41,633 bases of DNA from a virus. The position numbers and the translations under genes are program-made. Positions 1 to 7,983 of the stretch are shown here, one piece after another (within the stretch, counting starts at the first letter, position 1; each line of letters opens with the position of its first letter). The notes below the pieces were generated by a model. That model made no database searches and was not told the origin of the DNA. It worked only from the letters and a program-made list of their open reading frames with translations. The stretch is taken from IMG/VR virus record IMGVR_UViG_3300009285_003210, positions 1-41,633 of that record. One strand, given 5' to 3'.

Positions 1-2
1 GC

Positions 3-155
3 CGCGTCATTGATATGCGTAAGAGCCTTGGCAGCGCAGGCCGCGTAACGTATACTCCTAAGTTAGCGAGCCGTGTGCTACAGGTTCCGGGCCGGGGAAC
101 GGGCAGAACACTCCGCCAGCTTCCTCCGGGTAGAACAGAAGGCCGCGATTACTGA
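3..155 (+). CDS. C-terminal end of a gene cut by the left window edge
   Basis: Only the last 50 codons are visible, in the frame opening at base 3 and ending with TGA at 153-155. The visible tail is basic and rich in Gly and Arg (for example GRGTGRTLRQLPPG). The stop overlaps the ATG of the next gene as TGATG, an arrangement typical of translationally coupled phage genes, which is the main reason to accept the frame. Its place just before a portal gene would suit a terminase or another packaging gene, but no diagnostic motif is in view, so no function is assigned. Confidence 0.4.
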   Translation, partial: RVIDMRKSLGSAGRVTYTPKLASRVLQVPGRGTGRTLRQLPPGRTEGRDY

Positions 156-373
156 TGCGCCCGCATACGCAAATCCACGATAGAATACGATATGTTAGGG
201 TTGCCCAGCGGAGCGGTCTGTTGCAGCAACGTGGCGCGAAGGCAGAGCTTGCGCGTATCCTTGGGGTAAGCACGCAGTATATATCATATCTGCTGCGAAG
301 GATTGCGGAGGAAGGAGCCTCCGAAAATGGCGTGACAGGCGCTGACGGATTGAGAGGCGAACATGGTAGCTGA
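155..373 (+). CDS. Small helix-turn-helix protein before the portal gene
   Basis: A 72-residue basic protein. Residues about 30-50 (AELARILGVSTQYISYLLRRI) fit a helix-turn-helix: a short helix, the turn GVS, and a recognition helix. Its ATG overlaps the preceding stop (TGATG) and its last codons overlap the portal start by 11 bases, so it belongs to the packaging operon. Position and HTH together would suit a small terminase-like DNA-recognition subunit or a small regulator. It is shorter than typical small terminases, and the tail after residue 52 (rich in Gly and Glu) has no recognisable domain. The DNA-binding fold is reasonably supported; the specific role is inference. Confidence 0.55.
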   Translation: MRPHTQIHDRIRYVRVAQRSGLLQQRGAKAELARILGVSTQYISYLLRRIAEEGASENGVTGADGLRGEHGS

Positions 374-1991
374 AATAAAGCAAGAAGAGCCGACTTCAAT
401 CAACAAGCGGAAGCCGCGCCACATGCAGCCGGAGGTTGGCACATCCGGCCTTCGTCGCTTTGGCGGGTACGTCAATGATGACTTTGATCCACAGTTAAAC
501 GGGTTCAAGGCGGCGGCGGCGTACGACGAAATGCGGCGTAATGACCCGGACGTTGCGGCGGTCCTGAGCGCCATCGAATATCTCATCCATAGCGTCGACT
601 GGACGGTTGTACCCGGCGGCAATACGCAGGCAGATATCGACGCCGCTAACTTCCTGCGCGAATGCATGGAAGATATGGACATGAGCTGGCACGATTTGAT
701 CAGTGATGTCTGTTCCATGTTTCCTTTTGGATGGGCATATTTTGAGATCATCTGGAAGCAGCGTAATGGTCTCTCGCCGCATGCCGATGAGATGGAAAGT
801 CAGTATGACGATGGGCGTATTGGCTGGGGTAAGGTTGCTCTACGCGGCCAAGAGAGTCTTGATCGCTGGGAATTCGCGGACAATGGCGACATCAAAGGCA
901 TGTACCAGCGCGTACTCTGGTCGCCGGTTACGCCACAGCAATCTATCCCCAAACTGATCCCTATCGAAAAGTGTGCGCTATTCCGTGTCAAGCGTGAGAA
1001 GAACAACCCGGAAGGTTGGAGTATCCTGCGCCCGGCGTATCGCCCGTACTTCATCAAGAAGAATATAGAAGAGATTGAAGTGCAGGGCGCTGAGAAGGAT
1101 ATGGTCGGCACACTCGTGATCCGGATGCCTGCAAATGGCACGTCTGATGATCGCGAAGTGGCGCTTACGATGCTGGAAGATTATCACAGCGGCGATCAGA
1201 CTGGGCTTCTCCTGCCACGTACTGTCAATGACCCCACCCTCCTTGAACTGGACTGGTCGGCGGAGCTCATGAAGAGCCCCGGCAGCAAGATGGTCGATAC
1301 AGACAAGATCATCAACAGGTGCAGTGTTATGATCACGCGTACCAGCCTTGCGCAGTTCCTGACGCTTGGTCAGAACCGCGCCGGAGGTAGCCGTGCGCTG
1401 GGCGAGAGTATGATGGATTTATTCCAAGTGAGTGTGAACGGACACTTGGATAACATCGAAGGAACGATTAACCGTTCCATGGTGCGCCCGTTGTTCAAAC
1501 TGAACGCCTTCTCCGGCATGACCAAATTGCCGCAACTACAGCACGCCAACACGGGCGAAATGACCATGAAGGACTTCTTCGACAGCATCACCAAGCTACA
1601 CGACACGGGCTTCCCGCTGAACGACCCGGACGCGATCAATGTCGTGCGCAAGAAGCTCGGATTGCCGCAGCTTGACCAGGATTACCTCCAGCAGCGCCAA
1701 GAGATTGAAGAGCAGGCCGCGCTCGCCATCAATACCCCTGATTGGGAAGACAGCAATGAATTCCCGAAGGAGCGATACCCGGTTAAGATTGATGAACGTG
1801 TTCCGGCTCGGGGCACCAAATCTGTGAAGCAGGAAGCCCCATTGCAGCCGAAGGGTGATCCGGCCAACCCACTGAACAAGCTCAAGGTCGATCGTAAGCC
1901 GCCGCCGCCTGCACAACAGTCTATCCACGCTCCGGCTCGTAAGACGGCACGCGAATGGAGGGAATGGCTAGAACAGAATTCGGAAGAGTAG
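363..1991 (+). CDS. Phage portal protein (Mu gp29 / DUF935-like)
   Basis: A 542-residue protein of the usual portal length. It should form the dodecameric ring at the capsid vertex through which DNA is packaged and to which the tail connects. Sequence signs: an N-terminal segment with NDPDVAAVLSAIEYLIHSVDW (residues about 58-78), followed by WHDLISDVCSMFPFGWAYFE and the IIWK segment. These match the conserved 'DP.i...l...k..i..W' and 'ml.yGf...EivW' blocks of Mu gp29-like portals. The middle carries the FRVKREKNNPEGWSILRPAY block, and the C-terminus is Pro-, Lys- and Arg-rich. The start overlaps the preceding HTH gene. It is the first confident structural gene of the window. Confidence 0.85.
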   Translation: MVAEIKQEEPTSINKRKPRHMQPEVGTSGLRRFGGYVNDDFDPQLNGFKAAAAYDEMRRNDPDVAAVLSAIEYLIHSVDWTVVPGGNTQADIDAANFLRECMEDMDMSWHDLISDVCSMFPFGWAYFEIIWKQRNGLSPHADEMESQYDDGRIGWGKVALRGQESLDRWEFADNGDIKGMYQRVLWSPVTPQQSIPKLIPIEKCALFRVKREKNNPEGWSILRPAYRPYFIKKNIEEIEVQGAEKDMVGTLVIRMPANGTSDDREVALTMLEDYHSGDQTGLLLPRTVNDPTLLELDWSAELMKSPGSKMVDTDKIINRCSVMITRTSLAQFLTLGQNRAGGSRALGESMMDLFQVSVNGHLDNIEGTINRSMVRPLFKLNAFSGMTKLPQLQHANTGEMTMKDFFDSITKLHDTGFPLNDPDAINVVRKKLGLPQLDQDYLQQRQEIEEQAALAINTPDWEDSNEFPKERYPVKIDERVPARGTKSVKQEAPLQPKGDPANPLNKLKVDRKPPPPAQQSIHAPARKTAREWREWLEQNSEE

Positions 1992-2003
1992 AAGGGAGTC
2001 TCA

Positions 2004-3224
2004 ATGGCAGTCGCAGATCGGTGTATGAAGCACGAAGTCTGCCGCATCGGTGGCGGGAAGCTCATTGATGTTCTTGACCTTGGGGATATCTATCTAAATG
2101 ACTTTCTAGCCCCCGGCGATTCACCCCCCGAGGCGTACCCCCTGACGCTGTGCTATAGCCCGGAGAGCGAATTAGTACAGCTCCGCCATACGGTTGACCC
2201 AGAGTTGATGTATCGGAGATATTGGTATAACAGCGGCACCAACGAAAGTATGGTTCGGCATCTCAGGGAAATCGTAAGCCGCATCCTTGAGAACGTCTCT
2301 CTGAAGCATGGCGATATCGTTGTTGATATCGGATGCAATGATGGGACACTTCTCGCGGCGTATCCTAAGGGGCTGGGATTGCAAACATTCGGATTTGACC
2401 CAGCCGAAAATCTCTCTCCGCATGCTACTTGGTTCGTGAACGATTTCTTTACGTCCCGTGCGTATAATCTAGCCTCGTTGCCGCGTACCAAGGTCGTAAC
2501 TAGTATCGCGATGTTCTATGACATCGAGAAGCCGGTTGAGTTCGCATGTGATGTAAATCAAATTCTTCATGATGAAGGGCTCTGGGTCTTGGAGATGCAC
2601 TATCTCCCGAAGATGCTAGAACACGCGGAAGTAGACGCGATCTGCCACGAACACCTGATGTACTACAGCCTGAAGAGCCTGAGCTACGTGCTGCATCAGG
2701 CGGGGTTTGAAGTCGTAGACGTAGAATTGAACAATACGAACGGCGGGAGCATGTTGGTGCTTGCTAAGAAGAAGCATCGCGCTAGTTCCGTTTCGCCGCG
2801 CGTGCGGGAGCTTCTTGATCGCGAGGCCGCAACGCCAATTCGAGAAAGACTAGAGATTTTCTCTAAGCAGGTGAAAGAGAATAAGACAGATTTGCGCATT
2901 CTTCTTGAATCTAAGTATTCCTTCGGCTATAGTGTTCTGGGGTACGGCGCAAGCACGAAGGGGAATACGCTGCTGCAATACTGCGAAATTGGTCCGGATC
3001 TATTACCGTATATCGCAGATCGTAATCCCGCCAAGTGGGGGCGCAAGACAGTGGGCAGTAATATTCCCATCATTAGCGAAGAAGAAGCGCGCAGTATGCT
3101 CCCTGACTATTTCTTCGCGCTGCCGTATCACTTCATCGATTCATTTATGAAGCGTGAATCGGATTTTCTGAACCAAGGCGGCAGGTTCATCGTTCCTGTT
3201 CCGACGCCGAGGGTGTTTGTATGA
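2004..3224 (+). CDS. SAM-dependent sugar C-methyltransferase family protein
   Basis: 406 residues, the length and three-part layout of NovU/TylC3-type C-methyltransferases: an N-terminal 'zinc' domain with the LDLGDIYLNDF block, a Rossmann SAM-binding core with motif I VVDIGCNDGTLL (residues about 106-117), and a C-terminal domain with GYGASTKGNTLLQY and the P.I.D..P.K.G block. Known family members methylate nucleotide-linked keto-sugars. The zinc site looks degraded: the usual paired cysteines appear only singly (CRIGGG; CYSPESELVQL). The stop overlaps the next gene by four bases (ATGA), starting a three-gene cassette with a glycosyltransferase-like protein and a second methyltransferase. 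The family is clear; the substrate is unknown. Confidence 0.75.
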   Translation: MAVADRCMKHEVCRIGGGKLIDVLDLGDIYLNDFLAPGDSPPEAYPLTLCYSPESELVQLRHTVDPELMYRRYWYNSGTNESMVRHLREIVSRILENVSLKHGDIVVDIGCNDGTLLAAYPKGLGLQTFGFDPAENLSPHATWFVNDFFTSRAYNLASLPRTKVVTSIAMFYDIEKPVEFACDVNQILHDEGLWVLEMHYLPKMLEHAEVDAICHEHLMYYSLKSLSYVLHQAGFEVVDVELNNTNGGSMLVLAKKKHRASSVSPRVRELLDREAATPIRERLEIFSKQVKENKTDLRILLESKYSFGYSVLGYGASTKGNTLLQYCEIGPDLLPYIADRNPAKWGRKTVGSNIPIISEEEARSMLPDYFFALPYHFIDSFMKRESDFLNQGGRFIVPVPTPRVFV

Positions 3225-4168
3225 GGAAGATCCTCTTCATCAACAGCGACAGCGCCAAGCCGCGCTGTGCCATATTTCAGGCCGGTAAGATCTATGCCGA
3301 TGCGATGCGACTCTGCAAAGAGTTTGAGCTAACATACACGGAAGTCTATACTGGCGGCGAGACACCTGACCTGGAAGGCTACGACGCCGTCATTTTCAAC
3401 TATCAGCATGTCAGTATGCAGATCATGCCCCCGGCGTACTTCAGTTATTGTCCGGTAGCGATCGGATTCCTATATGAAGCGCGGCTTGACCCTGCTGATA
3501 GCCCTGTGCATTTTGGCGGCCTTAAAGCTGGTGAGCTTTTTGACATCCTGATATCGCCTGATCCTACGCTTGTGAGCATGTCGAAGGTATGGGCCGTGCC
3601 GCGCGTCATCCAACGCTGGCGCGGTGAGCGAATTCCACAAGATATTACAACTATCAGCACGTTTGGTTTCCCTTCGCCATGGAAGGATCTTAAACGTGTT
3701 GTTGAAATGATGAATGAGGAATTCACAGAAGGTATATTCCGCCTGAATTTCTCGTCAGCCAGCCATCAGGTAGATACTGATCTACAGAATATGATGATTG
3801 CAATAGCGAATGAGCTTGTCTTTCTGGCCAAGCCGCGCATTAAGATTTTGTTCACGCAGGAATATATGACAGATGTTGGCCTAGTGCGCTGGCTTTCCGA
3901 TAGCGATTTGAACGTCTTCCTTGCGAAAGAAGAACGCGGGATCCAAACGGGCGGCGCGCTGTTGGCCAGTGCAGATATGGCGATCGCCGCGCAAGCGCCC
4001 CTGTTGGTGAGTGATAATATAGAAGCGCGGCATCTAAAAGGGTGTAAGTGGAAATCCTTAAAAGAAGCGATCATGTATGGTGCAGGCGCGACTAAGTATC
4101 TATATGATATTTGGTCGCCGGAGAACTTTGCATCTAAGATGGATGAGTTTGTGAGGGAATACCTATGA
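3221..4168 (+). CDS. Glycosyltransferase-like protein (GT-B fold suspected)
   Basis: 315 residues starting with a Rossmann-like strand (MRKILFINSDSAKPRC). The C-terminal half has segments resembling the GT4 donor-binding domain: TFGFPSPWKDLKRVVEMM, then LRWLSDSDLNVFLAKEER-like wording around residues 220-245, and GALLASADMAIAAQAPLLVSD, where family 4 enzymes typically have '..s.adv.l.ps..E..'. No textbook catalytic EX7E motif is obvious, so a specific reaction is not claimed. It overlaps both neighbours by four bases and lies between two methyltransferases, which suggests the three act together on a glycan carried by the virion, or on modified DNA. Moderate confidence in the fold, low in the activity. 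Confidence 0.5.
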   Translation: MRKILFINSDSAKPRCAIFQAGKIYADAMRLCKEFELTYTEVYTGGETPDLEGYDAVIFNYQHVSMQIMPPAYFSYCPVAIGFLYEARLDPADSPVHFGGLKAGELFDILISPDPTLVSMSKVWAVPRVIQRWRGERIPQDITTISTFGFPSPWKDLKRVVEMMNEEFTEGIFRLNFSSASHQVDTDLQNMMIAIANELVFLAKPRIKILFTQEYMTDVGLVRWLSDSDLNVFLAKEERGIQTGGALLASADMAIAAQAPLLVSDNIEARHLKGCKWKSLKEAIMYGAGATKYLYDIWSPENFASKMDEFVREYL

Positions 4169-4869
4169 AGACTTTCAATAAATGTCTGGAGCCGTCTGAC
4201 TACGGCGAAGGCAAGATGGGACTCTGGACTTATGCTTATGACTTCTCTGTAGAATCCAGAATGATCCCTTTCATGCCAAACCCGCATCTGCATCGCCGGT
4301 GGGAATACGGAATGGCGATGGAATTTCTCGGCCAGCTTGGTGACCCCGAAAAGATTAAGCGCATCCTAGATGTTGGCGGCGCGGGTAGTCTTTTTGCTCC
4401 TATCGCGATGGCCTATGGATATCATGTGACAGTTGTTGATCCTGACCCGTGCGTGTTTATGCTGGCCGGGCAGGCGCGCGCAACGGGGGGCGGAGGCGGC
4501 GAAGCAATCTGCGCTGATTTCATGGAATGGGGGGTTTCGAAAGAGGATGGCAAGCATGGAACCGAAGTATTTGATGCCGTCGTATCCCTGAGTACGATTG
4601 AACATATCGGAGATGATGTGGCATTCATCAAGAAGCTCGCGGCGCATGCTGAGCGCGGTCTGTTCCTGACGACTGACTTCAGTATGGATGGCGGCCAATA
4701 CAGCACGGCGCATCTCCGAACATATACCCCAAAGACCATGAAGAATAAGCTATTGGCGGCGCTTGGGCAGGAGTGGAACTTGCTAGGCGAGATAGATTGG
4801 AAGCATACTGGGCTCTGGGTAGACGGTTACAATTTTGCCAGTCTGGGGGTGGTCTGTGAAAAGGCTTAG
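4165..4869 (+). CDS. Class I SAM-dependent methyltransferase
   Basis: 234 residues. Motif I is RILDVGGAGSLFAPIAMAYG (residues about 69-88), followed by the acidic motif II strand VTVVDPDP, and motif IV/post-I FDAVVSLSTIEHIGDD (about residues 140-155), the pattern of small-molecule methyltransferases of the Methyltransf_11/FkbM-like type. The acceptor could be a sugar, a peptide or a nucleotide; the sequence does not decide. The ATG overlaps the preceding stop (ATGA), placing it in the same cassette as the C-methyltransferase and the glycosyltransferase-like gene. The very end overlaps a possible 45-residue gene in another frame. Confidence 0.75.
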   Translation: MKTFNKCLEPSDYGEGKMGLWTYAYDFSVESRMIPFMPNPHLHRRWEYGMAMEFLGQLGDPEKIKRILDVGGAGSLFAPIAMAYGYHVTVVDPDPCVFMLAGQARATGGGGGEAICADFMEWGVSKEDGKHGTEVFDAVVSLSTIEHIGDDVAFIKKLAAHAERGLFLTTDFSMDGGQYSTAHLRTYTPKTMKNKLLAALGQEWNLLGEIDWKHTGLWVDGYNFASLGVVCEKA

Positions 4870-4993
4870 GCTGTGGTTGGCTAAGAAGCTTCTTCCCGAA
4901 CATTATATGGTTGTCAAGGGCATACGCCATCCAGATATACAATTTGGCGATAGAACTGGCCCCGCAATGCCATTTAGGCAGAAGCTGGATTAA
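4856..4993 (+). CDS. Possible 45-residue basic protein
   Basis: A GTG start at 4856, preceded by a G-rich stretch (GGGGGTGG), opens a 45-codon frame beginning MKRLRLWLAKKLLPEHY and ending at TAA 4991-4993, three bases before the fibre gene. It overlaps the methyltransferase end by 14 bases and fills an otherwise empty gap, consistent with the close packing of this genome. The N-terminus looks like a short amphipathic basic helix. No homologous family is recognised. The main alternative is that the gap is simply leader for the fibre gene. Confidence 0.4.
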   Translation: MKRLRLWLAKKLLPEHYMVVKGIRHPDIQFGDRTGPAMPFRQKLD

Positions 4994-4996
4994 GAC

Positions 4997-7516
4997 ATGC
5001 CTTGGGCGATTCGTTCTTCGGGTGGCAAGTTTCAGGTCGTAAATGCCCAGACGGGTGATGTTAAGGGCACGCATGATACGCTCGAAGAAGCCAAAGCCCA
5101 GATGCGCGCGCTTTATGCCAATGTCAAGACAAGCGAAGAGATTACATTCGAAGAATATTCTATCATTGCCGGCGAAGAGCCGAAGATCACACAGGAACAA
5201 TACGCCGCGACGGCGGAGCCGCTGCTGACAGAAGAGGAATATAGGCGGGCGTCAGAACCGAAGATTACTGCCGAAGAGTTTCTTAAATCTCTCATCCCGC
5301 CAACGGTTCCTGGTCCAGCCGGTAAAATGGGCGCTACGGGGCCAATGGGGCCACAAGGCCCCCAAGGCCCGGCTGGCCCCCTAGGGCCGCGTGGCGAGGC
5401 CGGAGAGCCCGGCACAGCGGGTCCGCAAGGCAGTAAAGGAGACAAGGGTGACACTGGAGAACGAGGTGAGACGGGTGATCCCGGGGACAGAGGTCCGCAG
5501 GGCGATAAGGGTGATCCCGGATCGAAGGGCGATACCGGGGAGCGAGGCCCACGAGGATATCAAGGAATCCCTGGAAGAACTGGACCAAAGGGCGAAGTCG
5601 GAGAACGAGGGCCAGAAGGAAAGTCGGGGCCAGAAGGCCCGACGGGAAAGCCCGGTGCCCCCGGCATCAGCCCTACCATCGCAATCAATAGCGATCCACA
5701 AACGCCTTCTCTCAGATCGCTAGGATTTAGCGCAAACGAAGCTGCCCCTGGAAATCACTGGCATCACATGCCAGAGAGCAAGCACGCGCGTCGCCACAAC
5801 ATGCGGCTGAATATTGATCCTATCTTCCCTGCGAGTGGGACGGTTCAGGATTATGTGTTGGCCTTTGACGCGACAGCGCCTCTACTGATGAAGTGGATGG
5901 CGCAGTCTGGCGGAACAGGCGGCGGCACGCTAACGCTTAGCGATGTGATTCCGCAGGCCATAGGAACGGCAGGCAGCGCGGGCGATGGCGGCAGCGCGGC
6001 TCGTAGTAATCATGGGCATGCACACGGAACGATAGCCAGCGGGAACCATCACCCCGAATACAGCGGTTCGGCGCATAGTCATACAATTGCACATACTGAT
6101 CTTAGCGGCGTTACTTCTGACCAACACCACGCGCAAGCACATGCAATTGACGGCGCAGATCACAGCGGGACGCTGGCGTTCAGTGCGCTCAGCGGCACGG
6201 CCCATACACATTCTCCAGATCATGCAGCGGTTACGCTTGCGGCCAGTGCTGCCGGAATACTTGATCTTGCAGCACAGGCTTTAGGGTTTGATTCTCAGTC
6301 GGCAAACCAAGTTCTTGCTTCTCCTAATGGATCTTCTGGCACTCCGCAATTCCGTTCTCTCGGAACTGCTGACTTGCCATCGATCCCGCACTCATTCCTA
6401 TCGAGCGTAGGGGCGAACGACCACCACGCGCAGAGCCATGCTTTGACAAGCGGAGATCATACCGGCCAGCTTCCGTTCGGGTCTATTAGTGGTAGCGTTA
6501 CGGCAGCACAGCATGGCACGTTCTTAGCAGACAACCTGCACCCAGAATACTCTGGTTCTGCCCATACACATGCAGGCGGTGGGACGCACGCGCTGCTCGA
6601 TGGATCGACGCACTCCGATACACTTGTCGATACCGTAACGGACGGCGGCGTGATCATTGGCAACGTGACGCCGAAGTGGTCGAGCCTTGCAATCTCTATC
6701 CCGGCTGCGAACGTCCGCAACGTGCTGGGCGTAGATAACGGGGAACTACGGCCATCGTGGAAGGCCATCCTCGACGGCACGACCCCGGCGGCCATCGGCA
6801 CAGCAGTGGCAGGCACGGCACTGACCGCCTCCCACCGCGATCACGTCCACGCGACGGGTGCGGGGACACCCAGCACGCAAGCGTTCGGCGATGCGGCGGC
6901 GACGGGATCGGGGCCAGCGGCGTCGATGACCGACCACAAGCACGCGATGCCCGCAAACCCGGTGACGGCACACGAGTCCGCGTACGCCCATACGGACATC
7001 GCCGGGCATATCGCGGATGCTTCAGACGCTCACGGCGCTTCGGCCATCTCCATCCTCGACACGGCAGGCGACTTCACGGCGACGGACGTGGAGGGCGCGC
7101 TCGCCGAGCTGCAAACGGATGCCGAAGCGGCAGCGCACAGCCATGAGATTCCCGTGGTCGTGGACGGGGCGACCGCATCCACCACGGCTCCGTACGCGAT
7201 GGTGCGTATCCCGAACGCATGCACGATCGTCAGCGTCCACGTCAAGACGGCCGAGAACATCACCATCGGCGCGACGGCATGGATCGGCGACATCCACAAG
7301 ATCCTCGCCGCGAACGTCAATACGGACGGGCAGGGCACAACGATCTACGCCACACAGGGAAACCGCCCGACGATCACGAACGGCAACATGGGCAATCAGG
7401 CAACGACTCCCGACGTGACGGCGCTGGCGGACGGGGACTACCTCGCCTTCTACACCGATCAGGTTGGAACTAACGCGACATTCATTGCGATGGCGGTGGA
7501 GGTGAGTGCCCCATGA
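4997..7516 (+). CDS. Collagen-like, His-rich tail fibre / virion surface protein
   Basis: 839 residues in modules. Residues 1-43 are a small globular head (KFQVVNAQTGDVKGTHDT), of a kind seen at the ends of various phage virion proteins. Residues about 50-100 hold short acidic repeats (ITFEEYSI, ITQEQYAA, LTEEEYRR, ITAEEFLK). Residues about 106-223 are nearly perfect Gly-X-Y triplets, so a collagen-like trimeric rod. Next come His-rich repeats (NHGHAHG, GNHHPEYSGSAHSH, DQHHAQAHA), typical of metal-binding trimeric fibre shafts, then a C-terminal tip. Base composition shifts to high GC from about 6.6 kb, inside the gene, suggesting the tip was exchanged. The likely role is host binding or a head/tail surface fibre. 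Confidence 0.75.
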   Translation: MPWAIRSSGGKFQVVNAQTGDVKGTHDTLEEAKAQMRALYANVKTSEEITFEEYSIIAGEEPKITQEQYAATAEPLLTEEEYRRASEPKITAEEFLKSLIPPTVPGPAGKMGATGPMGPQGPQGPAGPLGPRGEAGEPGTAGPQGSKGDKGDTGERGETGDPGDRGPQGDKGDPGSKGDTGERGPRGYQGIPGRTGPKGEVGERGPEGKSGPEGPTGKPGAPGISPTIAINSDPQTPSLRSLGFSANEAAPGNHWHHMPESKHARRHNMRLNIDPIFPASGTVQDYVLAFDATAPLLMKWMAQSGGTGGGTLTLSDVIPQAIGTAGSAGDGGSAARSNHGHAHGTIASGNHHPEYSGSAHSHTIAHTDLSGVTSDQHHAQAHAIDGADHSGTLAFSALSGTAHTHSPDHAAVTLAASAAGILDLAAQALGFDSQSANQVLASPNGSSGTPQFRSLGTADLPSIPHSFLSSVGANDHHAQSHALTSGDHTGQLPFGSISGSVTAAQHGTFLADNLHPEYSGSAHTHAGGGTHALLDGSTHSDTLVDTVTDGGVIIGNVTPKWSSLAISIPAANVRNVLGVDNGELRPSWKAILDGTTPAAIGTAVAGTALTASHRDHVHATGAGTPSTQAFGDAAATGSGPAASMTDHKHAMPANPVTAHESAYAHTDIAGHIADASDAHGASAISILDTAGDFTATDVEGALAELQTDAEAAAHSHEIPVVVDGATASTTAPYAMVRIPNACTIVSVHVKTAENITIGATAWIGDIHKILAANVNTDGQGTTIYATQGNRPTITNGNMGNQATTPDVTALADGDYLAFYTDQVGTNATFIAMAVEVSAP

Positions 7517-7983
7517 CCGTACACCTCGCCACGCTCGCCGATGTCACCGCGCTCCGCAACCTCGCCTCGTCCGTCCGCAGCGATCTGGACGCCGACTGGC
7601 CGGGGGAGGACAACGCCTACCCCTTGCAGCGGCTCCGCGACTACGTGTCGAGCGGGCGGGCGATCGTGCTGGTGGACATCGTAGGTGGGGGGCTGGCGGG
7701 GGCGTCGATCTGGATACGACGCTCGGGCGCGTGGTGGATGCGGCTATTCATCACTGACCCGGCCATCAGCGCGTTGCAGCGCGGGCGCTCCATGCAGCGG
7801 ATGTTCCGGTTCGCGGCCGAGCATGTGCCACCTGACACGAAGCTGTGCGGGATCGGCAGGGCGGGCAGCGGGGCGGAAGCGTATCTCGCTGCCCGGTTGC
7901 CCTCGGTAGACAACCGGCAGGTCCGTGACGGATACGTGCTGTACTCGGGCACGGCAGCCGATCTGCTGGCGGCGGTCACATGA
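7513..7983 (+). CDS. GNAT-like N-acetyltransferase fold protein
   Basis: 156 residues beginning VHLATLADVTALRNLASSV, the usual first strand and helix of GNAT proteins. A central stretch (ALQRGRSMQRMFRFAAEH) sits where the acetyl-CoA pyrophosphate loop (R/Q-x-x-G-x-G/A) is expected, with RGRS as a weak match. The gene overlaps both neighbours by four bases (ATGA), between the fibre and a large surface-type protein, in the GC-rich island. Small GNAT-like proteins are often found beside fibre genes; whether this one modifies a virion protein or acts as an assembly factor cannot be told. Confidence 0.5.
   Translation: MTVHLATLADVTALRNLASSVRSDLDADWPGEDNAYPLQRLRDYVSSGRAIVLVDIVGGGLAGASIWIRRSGAWWMRLFITDPAISALQRGRSMQRMFRFAAEHVPPDTKLCGIGRAGSGAEAYLAARLPSVDNRQVRDGYVLYSGTAADLLAAVT

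Noticed and set aside
5312-5670. Collagen-like repeats as a sign of eukaryotic contamination
   Set aside because: Collagen-like rods are well known in phage fibres, and both flanks of the gene are phage-type.
5334-5723. Several Pro/Arg-rich frames overlapping the collagen region in other phases
   Set aside because: Out-of-frame readings of Gly-X-Y repeats; the in-frame product is clearly collagen-like.
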